Positions 1-12,219 of a DNA stretch of 64,000 nt are shown in pieces. The DNA is taken from positions 42,133 to 106,132 of the forward strand of contig JASANE010027972.1 of the NCBI GenBank assembly GCA_030248225.1, read 5' to 3'. The stretch is from Trileptium ribeirensis (taxonomy: Eukaryota; Nematoda; Enoplea; Enoplida; Thoracostomopsidae). A program made the translations under genes and the position numbers. The notes under the pieces are model-generated. The model saw only the letters and a list, made by a program, of their open reading frames with translations, did no database searches and was not told the origin of the DNA. Every line of letters starts with the position of its first letter. Within the stretch, counting starts at the first letter, position 1.

Positions 1-49
1 CTATGTGCTCTCTCCATCCACGTTTTTAAACTAGTAACTGTATCGATAT

Positions 50-860
50 TGTAGAGCGTAGTGAAGCATAGGTACACCTATGCCTTTTGCGTGCACAGCC
101 AATGAATCAGCTCTCAGTAGCATACGTCGATGTTATATGTGAATATCACAAAATACCGCACAAGTTAGAATAAAAGTAACACCAGCAATAAGTTTCCCAT
201 GGCTATAAGCGTCACAAGACGTCACAATAAAATTAGGAATTTTGAGCGGAGAAGCGGCGCCACGCACTAGTACCCATGTGTCGCTGAGCAAAACTAACAC
301 CATCAATGAATTTCCCGTGCCCAAAAAACCCCAAGTGAAACTTTTCAGCAGACCAGGACGTCAGAAAAATCTACGAATTTTGGGTCGACGAGCCACCAGG
401 GTGCCATGCCTCAAAACACATAACCGCGGCCATACTCGAAAAACAAAAAGAGGCATCGACATTTCAAATTTTACTATGAAATAAAACCAATCAGAGTAAA
501 ATACTCGGAAGTTGAAATAAAAATAACCTTGCTTCCGTGAAAGGTACTAAAAACCCTCATTTTGACCTCTGACCCCGGAAACAGACCTCAAATAAAAACA
601 CTGGAGATGTACACGGTAACCGATTTTGCCGGTTCGACTGAGCCGAAGATCAGAAAATCGCTTAAGTCGTTCCCGAGCTATGACGGATCACAAACACAGA
701 CAAAATTTAAAAGCTTTCGCTCGTGCAACACACAATCTCCCTACGTTACACTACGTTCTGTCTGCTGACTTAGACTCAACGCATAATCCTGGAACGCAAA
801 AGATATGCTATACCTATGTTATACACTACCAAAATAAGGCTCCACAGTATGTTGGGCATT
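50..860 (+). repeat. Dispersed satellite-bearing element, copy 1
   Basis: Shares its start (CGTAGTGAAGCATAGGTACA near 50), the segment GCATACGTCGATATGCTATA (near 120, diverged) and its end (CACACAATCTCC...ACGTTCTG near 730-760) with copies at 33900 and 58340. Between the ends sits one unit of an about 350-bp sequence (GAAACTTTTCAGC, GACGTCAGAA, GGGTCGA.GA..CA..., AAAATAACCTTGC). No coding potential. Structure, with fixed ends and a variable core, is like non-autonomous Helitron/Helentron-type elements with internal tandem repeats; that class is inference. Confidence 0.7.
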
Positions 861-959
861 ATTTTCAGCATTATGTAACAATGTCCATGCTCTCTGTAAG
901 GTTCGATAATAGCAACTATGTTAGATTGCAAAGTAAAATTGCGAACATGCGATTCACGT

Positions 960-2303
960 GACCCCATTACCTCTACGGTTTGTACAATATATCCTGGCGC
1001 GCCGAGGTGTCAGGAGGGTAGCCGGGGTCGGCTGGTGGGAGGTCGTCTCAGGCAGCAAACGCTTCCAGGTGATGCTGAAATCTCCCACTCTCCCGAGGAC
1101 CTCCTTCATTTTGCTCCATTTTTGCTAAAATTTAGCGCGCCGCGGGTTGCGACACACCTGGGGAGTTTCCTCAGGTTCTACACCAGGGTCTCGGGGGTGG
1201 GAGGGTCCCCTGAACCCCTGCTTCAGCACGTATGGTTCTGTACGTATTCCGTCGTATGCGGTTGTATCATATCAATTGGTGCTGGGAAGAGATTTCGACA
1301 GCATTATACAACATAAAAATGACACTACCTTTGGTTTGAGACCATCAAAAATGAAATTGAGCATCTGGACTTTGAATTCCATGACATCTCAGCGATTTTT
1401 GGGCTGTGAATAGCCCCCTTTTTCGCGAAATACGATATACCATACGAGCCGAAGACTGAGAAGAGTCGAATGGCGTCAAAATGAGCGAAACCGGTTCAAG
1501 GGTTAGACTCCATGAAAATCTAAGCATAAATTTTAGCCTAAGTCGTTAATCCACGAACCAATTTTGCTCATTTTTACCCTTTTTAAAAACAGCCCGCTAA
1601 CCCCTTTCCGCTGAATAATGAATAATTATGAGTTTCGTACAATGCTCAAGAAACGTTTATCGAGGCGGCGAATTGAAATCTTATCGGTTCGATGAGACTG
1701 GTATTTTAGCCACCAGGTTATTTGGCAGCTGTTGCTCGGTTCTTTAAGGAATCACACAACGAGTGGGGCCAACGATCGTGCAAACCTACGCGGCAAGACT
1801 AGCTCAGATCACGCATCGCATCACAATGCACGCTGCCATATATACACGTGTAAAACTATATGGGAAAGCGGTTAAAGATTGGCATACAAATTAAATGTAT
1901 TTGTCACACGTCATTTTCAGTTCCGAAGCTACTCGAGCGGTTTAGTTCATGATCATGGTCACATTGGGACAGTGCAAGCTTTTAGCGACTGCACGGCGAA
2001 ATATTAAGGTGACTTACGAATGACTGACAGACAACAAATTCTGGAGCAAATAGCCGCAGCTACTCTATAGAAGCTCCGATTGTTTAGCAAACTCCGTTTC
2101 AACTATCTCGTGGCAATGCCGATATCTGTTAGATGTTGCCAACAAATCCAGTCAAAAATATTTCCAACAAGCGGACTTCCTATCAACTCTGATATAATTA
2201 AATCTTTTTCAATTTAAAACTTTAATTTCTCAACAATAACATTTAATTACCACAGTAAACAAAACGTACATCATGCTAATTAATTAAGGTCTAATCGTTA
2301 TTC
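960..2303. other. Non-coding, with a GC-rich repeat patch
   Basis: No gene recognised. 990..1200 is GC-rich and resembles 42545..42760: both have GGGTAGCCGGG / GGTAGTAGCCGGG, then TTTTGCT..ATTTTTGCTAAAATTT and a GCG-rich stretch. It is probably a dispersed repeat. The rest is AT-rich with no motif I can name; it is the region downstream of RPL10. Confidence 0.5.
2221..2247 (-). promoter_or_regulatory. Possible RPL10 poly(A) signals
   Basis: Two ATTAAA hexamers on the minus strand (TTTAAT on plus, at 2221 and 2242) lie about 60-80 nt past the RPL10 stop. ATTAAA is the commonest variant polyadenylation signal. No canonical AATAAA lies closer. Position is the only support. Confidence 0.35.
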
Positions 2304-2549
2304 TTAAACAGGATTTTGAACCCAACGAGTAAGAGGTCCGTGACCACTGATATATTTTGCGTTAACTCCATCGGGAACGAGGCGACCATTTTGCCTCATT
2401 TCTTGATAACTTTCTTTCGAAAATTTCGTAAAACCCCATTTATCCGAAACCAAGATGTGTTGCCGGCCTGGATACTTGAATTTTGCTCGCCGGAAGGCTT
2501 CTACCATTGCAGGTTCATGCTGCACACGACCTCTAACCGACATGATGAC
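2304..2549 (-). CDS. RPL10: RPL10 coding exon 2 (C-terminal)
   Basis: Encodes residues 134-214. It starts at VIMSVR directly after TTTTAG and contains [12 protein letters not shown] and the KWGFTKF box, then [14 protein letters not shown] and a short RWVQNPV tail before TAA (2306..2304). Block order and length match L10. The basic tail is more divergent than the core, as is usual. Confidence 0.97.
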   Translation of the reverse strand, partial: VIMSVRGRVQHEPAMVEAFRRAKFKYPGRQHILVSDKWGFTKFSKESYQEMRQNGRLVPDGVNAKYISGHGPLTRWVQNPV

Positions 2550-5500
2550 CTAAAATAAAATCTTTATTCATTAATATCGCGATTTGGTGACACGGTTAAC
2601 ATATGCTGCTTTATGGAGTTATATTCGCTGGAGGAGGCACTCACAAGCAAGTAATAATCGCAATCAATCTACAGACGGTGTCACATAATTTTTCTTCATT
2701 CGTAAACGGCAAATGAAACAACTTTCAAATGGATTCAGATCTGGCATAACTGAACTAGCATGAGTTTACTTAAGCTATATTTTGAAGCTACTACATCCTG
2801 TATCTTTGTCTGTTTATCCCAGTTTTTTATTCGTTCATATTTCCGAACAAGTTGTGAGATTTTCTTAGATTTTATTCTGTCCGCATGGCAATAAGATGAA
2901 TATCTTTGCCCGCTTCTGTCGATTGAAATATGATAAGAACCACCACAATATATCTAAAGATACGACCGCAAAACCGACTCTTATATACTTCAGTTTTGTA
3001 CTATATTTCGTATAGCAGCCTACTATATTTGAGCCTACAATAATATTTTTGAGTTTTAGGTAACGTTTAAATTATATCTTTGAGTCATCACACTGTATAG
3101 TTTAAGAAATATGAAATGATTGCAATGCAGACAAATCCAAAAGTAGCATTTTGGGATTTCCGCAATTTTAGATAAAAACGTCATAAATCTGCGAACATGC
3201 ACCGACCAGATTTCGGCTGTTTGTTGTTTTGTTAGCTGACAGGCAGTACTATCCGCGGTGTATTAGTTTCAATTTAGTTTTAAGTTCATCTAGACTAAAG
3301 TTCACGGGGTGGTCGCGTGGCCGTGGGGTTAGAGCGCTTGCTTCCTAATCGTGAAGTCAGAAGTTCGAATCCACTGGTCGCGCTAATCTCCTTGGGCAAG
3401 GGACTCAGCCACAATTGCTTCGTAATACCTATGCGTTAAACAGATACTAGACTTTGGTCTAGGCGGATAAGATGATGGGTGGTGTAATGGGCAATCATCA
3501 TGGCCAGCCTACACACAATGCTTCGGCATAATAACCCGGATTGTTACCTAGTGCCAATTGCATGTTTATCCGTTTATCCGACAGTTCATGGTCGAATCTA
3601 AGCTCCTCAGAAATAAAACCCAAAAAATTGACGCGGCCATATTATGTTGTGATGTTTGGACCAAACCAAGCTTCACTGGACGAAGGTTGAAATTTAGCAG
3701 GATTTTTGAAGTCGCTCAGCGTGTGCCAACACAACACAAATGTCGAAATCCCAAAATTGTAATTCCAATTCTGTGATTTGCTCATTTCAAACTGTAATAT
3801 CCGTAAATGAGGAACGGACTGTCCACTTTGACGAACGTTTTGTTTTCTTAGTTCAGGAGAGGTAGTGCTTCCCTACCGTTAGAAAGTTGTGAGGGTTCAA
3901 ATAACATTGATAGGAACAGCTTAGAGCGACAGCCCCCCGACATAGGCTTAGTGTATGACCCATATAAAGACCTTAGCTTAGGCTTATTATACCCAGAACG
4001 GCATGGCCTAAATCTTATTTCTGCCCCTCAGGGTTACTTGGGCCCTCATAATTTTCTAACGGTGGGATAGATTTCAATAAATTACACACCAGCCGAGTCG
4101 AACGGTGCCCAACATGACCATATTCCGAAGAAACAATTTTTTGGTTCCAAGGGGGGCCATCGGGACCTCAAAAAATCGAAAATAATTTTTTGTCAGGGAT
4201 GTAGGTAACTGGCCTGTCCACAGCCCTCCGAAAAGTGGGGGGAATTTCGGGGGCCCCATGTTCATTCTCGGGGGAAATTCCAAAGTGGGGGGGGGGGGAT
4301 AAATTTTGCTTAAAAATACAAAATATTTCCATATTTTCATGCATTTTTACTACTGTGAACGTACTTGCAAGCTAAAAAACAATATTTTAGCATTATAAAT
4401 AGTGGTAATTAATGTTTAAAAAACAATTTGCAAACAAAGAACATAAATTTTCAGACATAAAAAATTTTTGGAATTATTTGAACACGGGGGGTTTCGGACG
4501 AGTGGGGGGGGGCGGACATGGGGGAAAATCTCACGAACATGGGGGATTTAGAAAGTGGGGGCCCCCCACCCCCACTGTGGACAGGCCAGGGTAAGATGGG
4601 TATTTTCTAAACCTGTTCATCGAGCTGAATCGATTGGTACCAAAATTTTATCTGTACCTTCAAAACTGACGAAATCCCGGCTCGGGGAATAACTGAAAAA
4701 CCCTTTAGGTTTACGTCGAGTTAGGCACAGCTGAAGGAGTTCTCTCGCCATAGTCGTCAGAAATTAGTCGCATAGTTATACGATCACGTCTGGTATAAAC
4801 CAGACAACTCCGCAGGACGAACTATGTTAATATAGAAATATTTTTAAATATTTCACTTTAGCCACAACACAGAAACTTAACATTGAGTAATTCTGCTCAT
4901 TTCAACCTACAATGTCCATGACTAGAAATGTCTTGTCGGAAAGTACTATACTACGTGAACCAGAAAAAGTTTACCGGACTGTCTTGGGATGAAGAACACT
5001 AAATGGGTTTTAATCTTAATTGATAATAATGATCTTGGTTATAAATGGCAGTGTGCAGTTGACAAACGCACCAATATTTTTAAGCTGCACTAAGTGCCTC
5101 AACACAGATCTAAAAGTGGCTAAAAAGAAATGAGAGGTTTTGCCAATTTCACAGTCACAGGTATTTTATTTCAATTCTAGGCGCCTCGGTTAGCGAATTC
5201 CCAACTACCGCGAAAATTCAACTTTAAATACTGCTAATTAAAAAAATCAAACATGCGAACAAAAAACAAAATATATTTGTGTTTAAAAGCCTCGCTATGT
5301 AACAAGAAACATTATGTTAACTGCCAGAAGATATAACACATAAAATACATGGAGGAAATTTATTTGCGTCGTCGACGTCACACCTTCAGCTTTATAAATA
5401 GCTAAAAGTAGTAAAAAGCACAGCTAGCGTACAATATCTTTTCTTCAAAATAGTGTGTTTAGTTTTCGCCTGTCTATAAAACTGTGCTCTCTTAAAATTT

Positions 5501-8500
5501 GTATGATGACCATTTGAAACAGTTATTGTGTGATATTATTTCGCTACAATTTGTATAAAAATTAACACAAATACGGGCATTTGTATGGCGAACAAATCCT
5601 ACATGAATTGTGTACCACTTTGTACATTATGTATGATTATGTCAACATAAATTGTAAGAAATTGACCACAATAAATGTATGACACATTTTACATAATTTG
5701 TATGAATTGTAAGACAGAATATGTATGATTATTTACATATCCTTTGTATGAATTTACACATAAGAATTGTATGACTTGTTACACATTGTTTTGTATGAAA
5801 TTCCATACAGCATATGTATGATAAATCGTACTTGATTTGCATGAAATTGCATACAAAAAATGTATGATTATTTGCACATAATTTGTATAAAATTTCAGAT
5901 AATAAATGTATGTTTTGTAGCACATAATTTTTCTAAGCTATACAAGGCAGATATATCATAAAATTAAAAATTAATACAAAAATAGTAGTTAACTATAAAT
6001 ATTCATACATTAGGTGTATCTTATTTCATACAAATATTTATGAAAATTCACACATTAGATATATCATATTTAATACAAAAATGTGTGAAAATTCATACTT
6101 TAAATATATGTAATCTCATACAAATCAACATAAAATTTCATACAATACATATATTATTTTTCATACAAATGTATATTAAAATTCATACATTGTATATGTT
6201 GCATTTCATACAATTAATATTCAAATTAATACAATGCAGGTATGGTATTTGATACAAATATATATGAAGCTTTGTACATTATGTTGTATATGTCATACTA
6301 TAAAGTCATAAATTTCTGTCAATTACAATTGTATTTTTTATACAAGCGTATCGAAAAATTCATACAAACGAGAAAACTCCTTTATGAAATTCCATACAAA
6401 ATTGTTTTGATATCCATACTTTACAAATGTATGAACTGCCGCACTAAAAATGTGTTACACAGTGTATGTAAACCAGACCACACAAATAATGTATGACACT
6501 GTACACATATATGTATGACATATAATGCTAATTTTTAAGAGTGTGGATTTGGTATAAAAATTACACATTTTCTACAATTTCGTGCACTAAGGGCCCAAAG
6601 AAAGTGGGGAAAACAACGATGAATAGTGCATTGAATTTGAAACAATTTGTCGGTATCGTCGAATAGAAGGTCGGTATCCACTCTGCCAAAGGTTAGATTA
6701 TATATGCACTGATTTTATCCTGTCGAAAATATCAGTTCGACTTTGAACAAATGCACATTGTAAGAGCATGGTGTCAGCCTGCTCTCAGACTTCTCAGTCA
6801 GCCCTGTCCCGATTCCAAAATGTCAGCTAAGCCTAATACAAAGTCGGTCAAAAACTGAGAGTGTCAGCAAAGCATAGTACAAAGTCGGTCAAAAACTGAG
6901 AGTGTCAGCAAAGCATAGTACAAAGTCGGCCAAAAAACTGAGTGTCAGCAAAGCATAGCACAAAGTCGGTCAAAAATTGAGAGTGTCAGCAAAGCATAGT
7001 ACAAAGCCGGGCAAAAACTGAGTGTCAGATAAGCATAGTACAAAGTCGGTCAAAAACTGACTCGTATTTGAATGAAGATTAAAAATATTTCAGACGCTAC
7101 AACGGACGCTCCATCAAAACGGCAATATACCACGTAGTGATTATAATTGTTATTTAGCAACATCTAAAAAATTTATTTACCCAACAATTACCTATAAAAC
7201 AGGATAATTCGCCCTACTACCACCATTTATGTATGCAACACCTCAGCAAATAGAACTCTACTAGAAATGCACTGCCAAGTATTAATTAGAAACAATACAT
7301 TAGCAATCTTGACACCAATATAACAAACGCTGTAGGTACATACTGCAAAAACAAACTGAGTAAGTTATTACTCGTTTGAATAAGTCAGTAATGAGAAAAC
7401 AACAAAGCTGCGACCATGCATCGTCCAAAAGTACATAAATCATGGCGCTCAGCGATCCTGGTCAATTAAACTAGTCATGAATTGGAAAAAAAAGAAAACC
7501 CAGACATCCCCGATCCGTTTCATCACACCATTTTTCGGCCCCTTTTTTAACAATTTAAATGTGAACATGTATAATTTAATGCGCTCCCTGTGTAATAAAA
7601 GTTTCAGTCAGTAAGTCGATGGTTAGTTATTAAAGTAAGTACCCAAAAACTACGCAACAATTTTCGTCCAAAATTTTTTTGGCAAAAATAAAAATTAGCC
7701 TAATTATTATTTCTTACTCCGATATATTTCTTATATTACCGTTTTAAGCAACATAACTAATATAAGTATGTTAACGCCCAATTCACAAAATATACTAATA
7801 TTTTGTCAGCGTTAGAAAATAAATATATATAGAATATATATCTAAAATTTGCGAAACAAACAAAGAAGGATCAAGCATTTTGCTTTTTAGCAGGCGAAGT
7901 ACCAGCTTTTTAGCAGTTTTATATGTATATAAACGATAAAGAAACCATGAAGCTGACGTTGGACCATTGTTATTATCAGATAAAAATTTTAGGGCCTTTT
8001 AACTCATTCTAAAAATTTTCAGTGTTTTAAGTGAGTCGGCCGCAGTACATTTTGCACTAAAATCCTTATATTAATCGATTTATAATATGGTATACCGATA
8101 AATTACTAGATGCGGCGATGAGACCGTTGTATCGGTAGCATTAATTAAACTTAGAAAAAATTACTTTAATATTTTTATGCTAAAGGCTACAAAACTGTAG
8201 GGCAGAATATCACAGTGTATCATGTGTAATTAATATCACCCAGTATTGTGTAATATTTATGCACTGTGAAAATATGGGTGAATTGGTTTTAACCGGTTTA
8301 ACAAAACGATAAATTTTGAAGAAACACAGTTAATTGTGATAGCACTGAAATCTGGTCGTCGAGAAGGTTAAAAATCACCATTACAATTATATTTATACCA
8401 AAATCTTTTCAATTTTCATATACCAATCGATGAGCTGTGTTGACTAGTGTCAAAATGAGCTGAATTCTTGTGTTAACAAGTTAGATTAGGTTTAACATTT

Positions 8501-9651
8501 TATTTAGATGGCCATAGCTCCTTAATGCTTGAGAGCTGGCTAGTCCAAAGAGGGGGGCCGGCATTTTCGTCTGCCCCCGAAATAAACGTGTAAACGCGAC
8601 AAAAACCGGCAAAAAAATTGCCCCCCCGGGCAAAATCCGCACCCCCGCTATAATTTCCGAGGTTTGGACTAGCCAGGCAGAGAATTGAATTGATTTTGAT
8701 ACCATTCGACTCAGGTAGTCAACGCAGTTCCATTGGTATATTAAATTGTACATCTACTGAGATTAGATCGGACTGGGACCTATAGCCAAGAAGACGCAAA
8801 AAATTCGCGTAGATGTTGCACTAAAACATTAACGGCAGGTATAAATATAATTGTAGTTGGACACGCGTAGATTTAAACGCAACTGTTAGAAAAAAGTTAG
8901 CGGAATACCGCGATCGAGTTGCTGAATTGAGTTCCAGCAAAATTTGACGAATATCATAGTGACATATTAAGTACATGTAAGCTCTGGCTATGTGATCATT
9001 TTTGTTAATTTTTATTTTGTGGTGCGTCTTATTAATTATAGTACCTATCAGAATTTATCTATGATTCCTGGGTGACTCTTACATTAGCTTACATGACATT
9101 GTACACGAGTATGTTCATCTTTGAGTTCAAAAGTTACATGATAGAAACGTGTATTTTTCGCAATTAATGTCTGTTATTACATGGAATTTTACCCAACAGT
9201 GATTAAAAAGTCTACAACCTTCAGATTACAACGGTGCAATAAATTAACCTACCTGTCCAATATTAACACGCGCAACAAGACCTTGCGGTTTGCCGAACGC
9301 TCCCCGCATACCGGTCTGCAGGCGATCCGCTCCGGCACACGACAACATTTTATTGATTCGGACTACGTGAAATGGATGGACTCGCATTCGCAGATGAAAC
9401 GCATCCTTGCCCATGTTTTTGACCAAGTATTTGTTTGCACAAATGCGTGCAGCTTCAAGCGCTTCCGATGACAGCTGCTCGTATTCATCGGATACCATGT
9501 GAACGCAGTGCGGAAACTCGTCGACTGGCGTTTTCTTTTTGCCAAGATCAAAAATTCTGATTTTCGGATCCGGAACGCCACGACAAAATCGCGACTTTGG
9601 ATAAGGCTTGTTCTTACAATAGCGATAGCAGCGCGCAGGTCGTCGACCCAT
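2304..9651 (-). CDS. RPL10: 60S ribosomal protein L10 (uL16/QM), two coding exons
   Basis: Complete coding sequence: join(9651..9253, 2549..2304) on the minus strand, 399 + 246 nt, giving 214 residues plus a TAA stop, the usual length of eukaryotic L10. The protein is a core component of the large ribosomal subunit, near the P site and the 5S RNP, and joins late in cytoplasmic 60S maturation. The start is the ATG of [20 protein letters not shown]; codons upstream in the same frame do not resemble the family. The intron has donor CAG|GTAGGT and acceptor TTTTAG|GTC, phase 0, and joins NIGQ to VIMSVR. The intron is 6.7 kb and full of repeats. No promoter could be fixed. An acceptor-like TGTTTTAG lies about 37 nt upstream of the ATG, so a 5'UTR intron is possible. 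The next gene on this strand (attractin) ends about 8.4 kb upstream. Confidence 0.97.
3305..3550 (+). mobile_element. tRNA-derived SINE
   Basis: The head GGTGGTCGCGTGGCCGTGGG is followed by a tRNA-like fold with A-box TGGCCGTGGGG and B-box AAGTTCGAATCC 40 nt later (consensus GGTTCGAATCC with one change). This is a Pol III internal promoter. The loop TTCCTAA would give a CCT (Arg-like) anticodon, but the cloverleaf is imperfect. The body carries CTTGGGCAAGGGACTCAGCC, similar to the CTTGGGCAAGG motif seen in many invertebrate SINEs. The 3' end near 3550 and the target duplication are not resolved. Lies in the RPL10 intron, antisense to the gene. Confidence 0.75.
3871..4066. mobile_element. Small inverted-repeat element (MITE)
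   Basis: Ends are imperfect inverted repeats of about 24 bp: CCTACCGTTAGAAAGTTGTG on the left against the complement of CATAATTTTCTAACGGTGGG on the right, with about 150 bp between. No coding capacity. The target duplication is unclear, so the superfamily is unassigned. Confidence 0.55.
4209..4589. mobile_element. TIR element with 5-bp TSD, copy 1
   Basis: Perfect 15-bp terminal inverted repeats, CTGGCCTGTCCACAG and CTGTGGACAGGCCAG, flanked on both sides by GGTAA (4204..4208 and 4590..4594). The interior is non-coding with G-run-rich ends. It is homologous over its whole length to 19702..20056. Ends and TSD length are unlike classic 8-bp hAT; DNA transposon superfamily left open. Confidence 0.85.
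5487..6545. repeat. Large palindromic array of TGTATGA repeats
   Basis: The left half (5500..5930) is a run of about 35-40-bp units containing TTGTATGA / ATGTATGATTATTT. The right half (6000..6500) has the same motifs as their complement (TTCATACAAAT), so the block could fold on itself. The outer ends CTCTTAAAATTTGTATG and TAATTTTTAAGAG are inverted. This resembles a foldback-type element built of tandem-repeat arms. Open frames inside are an effect of the repeat. Confidence 0.65.
6821..7060 (+). repeat. 40-bp tandem repeat, six copies
   Basis: Six head-to-tail copies of about 40 bp with core TGTCAGCAAAGCATAGTACA, AAGTCGGTCAAAAACTGAGA. The first copy is most diverged (CTAAGCCTAATAC); others differ by single changes and 1-2 bp indels. 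Minisatellite in the RPL10 intron. Confidence 0.9.
7061..8535. other. RPL10 intron sequence, nothing recognised
   Basis: AT-rich, no ORF of note, no inverted ends or tandem repeats that I could define. Confidence 0.5.
8536..8676. mobile_element. 141-bp MITE with CTGGCTAGTCCAAA ends
   Basis: Terminal inverted repeats CTGGCTAGTCCAAA and TTTGGACTAGCCAG are perfect over 14 bp. The interior is GC-rich (runs of C and G). The first bases resemble the CTGGCCTGTCCA termini of the family at 4209 and 19702, so it may be a relative. No clean TSD is visible. Confidence 0.7.
9253..9651 (-). CDS. RPL10: RPL10 coding exon 1
   Basis: Encodes residues 1-133. The hallmark blocks are in order: [19 protein letters not shown] near residues 10-28, [20 protein letters not shown] near 45-64, [11 protein letters not shown], and the near-invariant [20 protein letters not shown] loop near residues 100-120. 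The exon ends at VNIGQ before GTAGGT. The reading frame is intact and shows no sign of being a processed copy. Confidence 0.97.
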
Positions 9652-9859
9652 TTTTTGTTGCTTATTTAAGTAAAACAATAGTGTGATATCTAAAACACAA
9701 AGCCTTGAAATAAAAGCCACGGCGGTAAAGCGAGTCGGAAGAATCGTTTTAACCTCTTTACACACTCTGTAGTAAAGCATAGAATTCAATTTTGTGTTAT
9801 TGAGAGCATACGTAATGTACAGGATGCTCAATAATTATGGCTTGAAAATATCTCGTTTT

Positions 9860-12211
9860 GTCTAAGTTATTAAGCGGAGCGAAGCGAAGCGTCTTTGTTT
9901 TCGTCAGAGTGGAAAAATTCGGCACTATCTGTCCGTCCATCCATCCGTTCAACTCCTCAATAACTACTGGGCCGATTTAAAAATATTTGTTCTTTGATAG
10001 GCCTAATATTGGACAGGTGCAAGACATATAGATTTTGTCAAAATCTGCTTTAGTTAATTAGTAATTACCTAAGTACTTAAGCGTGTTAGCCTATTTTAGC
10101 AATTTCACACAAAAATTGCATATTTTTCAATAGTGTAAAGCTATTATTTTGGTGCATATATACTACATCTCGCCGTGGTGATTGTGAATCTGGTGCTTAT
10201 TTACTATTCGAGGAAGTTAAAAATGCTAAATACTATCCGGGAGTTTTCTATGTCGCTGATTACGAATATAACATTTCTGAAGCTCTAAAACCTGGCTGTA
10301 TATGCTAATTTTAGTTGGTTAACTATCTAATTAGGTAATTTTATGCAAATTTTCAAATCACTTCAAAATTGCTAATTTGTTGCGCTCGGGGGTTTTTGAT
10401 GTTGCTGAATATGAATATGTGGCCTTCAAAGCTCTATGATTTTATCAGGGTTGCTAATTAGGTAATTAATTATTAGCTAATTAGTTGATGTACCTAATTA
10501 GCTAATTTCTTTTAGCTAGCGAACTTTTTGTATGGTGGATTTGATATCAATTGCCTAAAACGTGATACTTATTATAAATTGATTAAATAGTTGAATCACA
10601 CATACACACAAATAAGAAACCAAATACTGTGCCTATTGCCCCGCTCACTTTTTGTAATTCGTTACGTTTACTAGTTTTAATTAATATTTTAGGGTTCGTG
10701 GTATACACAAATTCGAACCACAATGATTGAGCACTAAAACTCTAGAAACTACTTAAGAGAAGCGATATAGGTGCTAGACAGCTTTGGAAAAACGTTTCAA
10801 ATCCTGAGGCAGTATATATCTGTAATTTTCGTGAACATATACTGGAACGCTAAAATGATAATCCCACCAATTTCGCTCAGCTATGCGATGGAGAATAGTA
10901 GCAATACTGCTGAGAGGTTATATATCCAAAAAGGGCTACCAAAATATACTTTGGGTTTTCCCTTTAGTCCTCCCACCTCCAAATTTCGACTCAAATTGAT
11001 AAAGCGATTGAACGTGATCCTGTTCTTTTGAAACTTTTCCGATTCTCCACAAGCCGTCCTTCCCCTTCCTTTGCACTTGCTGGAAGCGATATATGTACTG
11101 AAAACTTAACCACGTTTTTTCATAGCTACGGAGGTACCCATATTGTGTTACTATAGGCTTGGATAAGGTCCAAGAAACTTAGGTGTGTACCTGAAATTTC
11201 TTTGTGTCGCACCGGTACTCAAATTCCGGCTATTCCCTAGTATGTACACATTAAGGGTATTGAAGTCCTAATTGCATTCTTAAAGTGCGAGTGCTGATCT
11301 CCCATTCCATTGCACTCGTAGTCAGAGTTGCCGAAGCACAAGCTGTGAAGAGATGCCAGTCCTAACATGGGAACTATTTAAGCTTCTAAGTAAGCTGGTA
11401 CCCTAAAGGCAACACGGTCTTAGCTTCTTGCCCAAGAAAATCATGAACACAGGAAGGATGGAATAAGCGACCTCATGTTTGCGAGACCTGTGTTCGGATT
11501 ACGAGGCAACACTATCTACTTTGCATCTACACAGTAAAGCAACTGTATCAGATTGTTAATTTCGCGCAAAGGTAAAGCCGCAACAACCAACAGGAAGTAA
11601 CCACTTTGACCAAAATGAAAAAATTCCTAGGTTTTACATGACAAAAGTATTTATATCAGGAATAAGCTGGGAAAAGATTGTAAATATAAAATTCCAACCT
11701 ACCTGCTGAACGCTAGAAGAGATGCGCGCTCTAGACTTCCAGCATGTTTGACGTCAGATGTTCCCTTTTTAACAATCTGCTGCTAAATAGTGCATTTCAG
11801 CGTAATGCCGAAGAAACTTACCGCAGCACCACGTGGATTGAACCTCCATCGTTGGGTTGCGCTCTTTTGCTGTTTAGGAGCTGCTGCTTGATTCATTGCA
11901 ACTTCTCAAACAATCGGTTTGCAAGCTAGAGTTTCGTGATAAATTACGTTTTACGTGCCGCTTCGCAATATAAGCAGTTACAGATGTTTGGCACCATGTG
12001 GTAAAAGGTGAGATACAAATAGTAACTTAATTTGACCCTACGTTAATAAATTGGACTTAGCAGCTCAATTTATAAAGTCGTACCAAAAACTGAAAGTAAA
12101 CTAGCAATCAATAAATTCGTTTTAAGTATTTACTAAAACATAAAAATCTGGGCATTGCAATCTTACACAATCTCAAATATATTAAACATGATGAGAAAGG
12201 GATTAGAAAAT
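9860..12211. other. Intergenic region upstream of RPL10
   Basis: Contains GCGGAGCGAAGCGAAGCG near 9873 followed by a simple GTCCGTCCATCCATCCG run, and an imperfect repeat of about 150 bp (10230 and 10385) with GGG(A/G)GTTTT and TGCTGA.TA.GAATAT, each followed by AATTAGGTAATT-type segments. No coding exon is recognised. Confidence 0.5.
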
Positions 12212-12219
12212 GTCGCAAC

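Noticed and set aside
3305..3380. A functional tRNA gene
   Set aside because: The boxes are present but the acceptor and anticodon stems pair poorly, and the sequence continues into a SINE body.
5729..6496. Several open frames on both strands
   Set aside because: They consist of periodic His/Ile/Thr phrases translated from the TGTATGA repeats, not a protein.
6821..7060. CRISPR array
   Set aside because: The 40-bp units are continuous without unique spacers, and the genome is eukaryotic. It is a minisatellite.
9652..9831. N-terminal extension of the RPL10 frame
   Set aside because: The frame is open upstream of MGRRPARC, but the extra residues have no likeness to L10 and the family invariably starts at MGRR.
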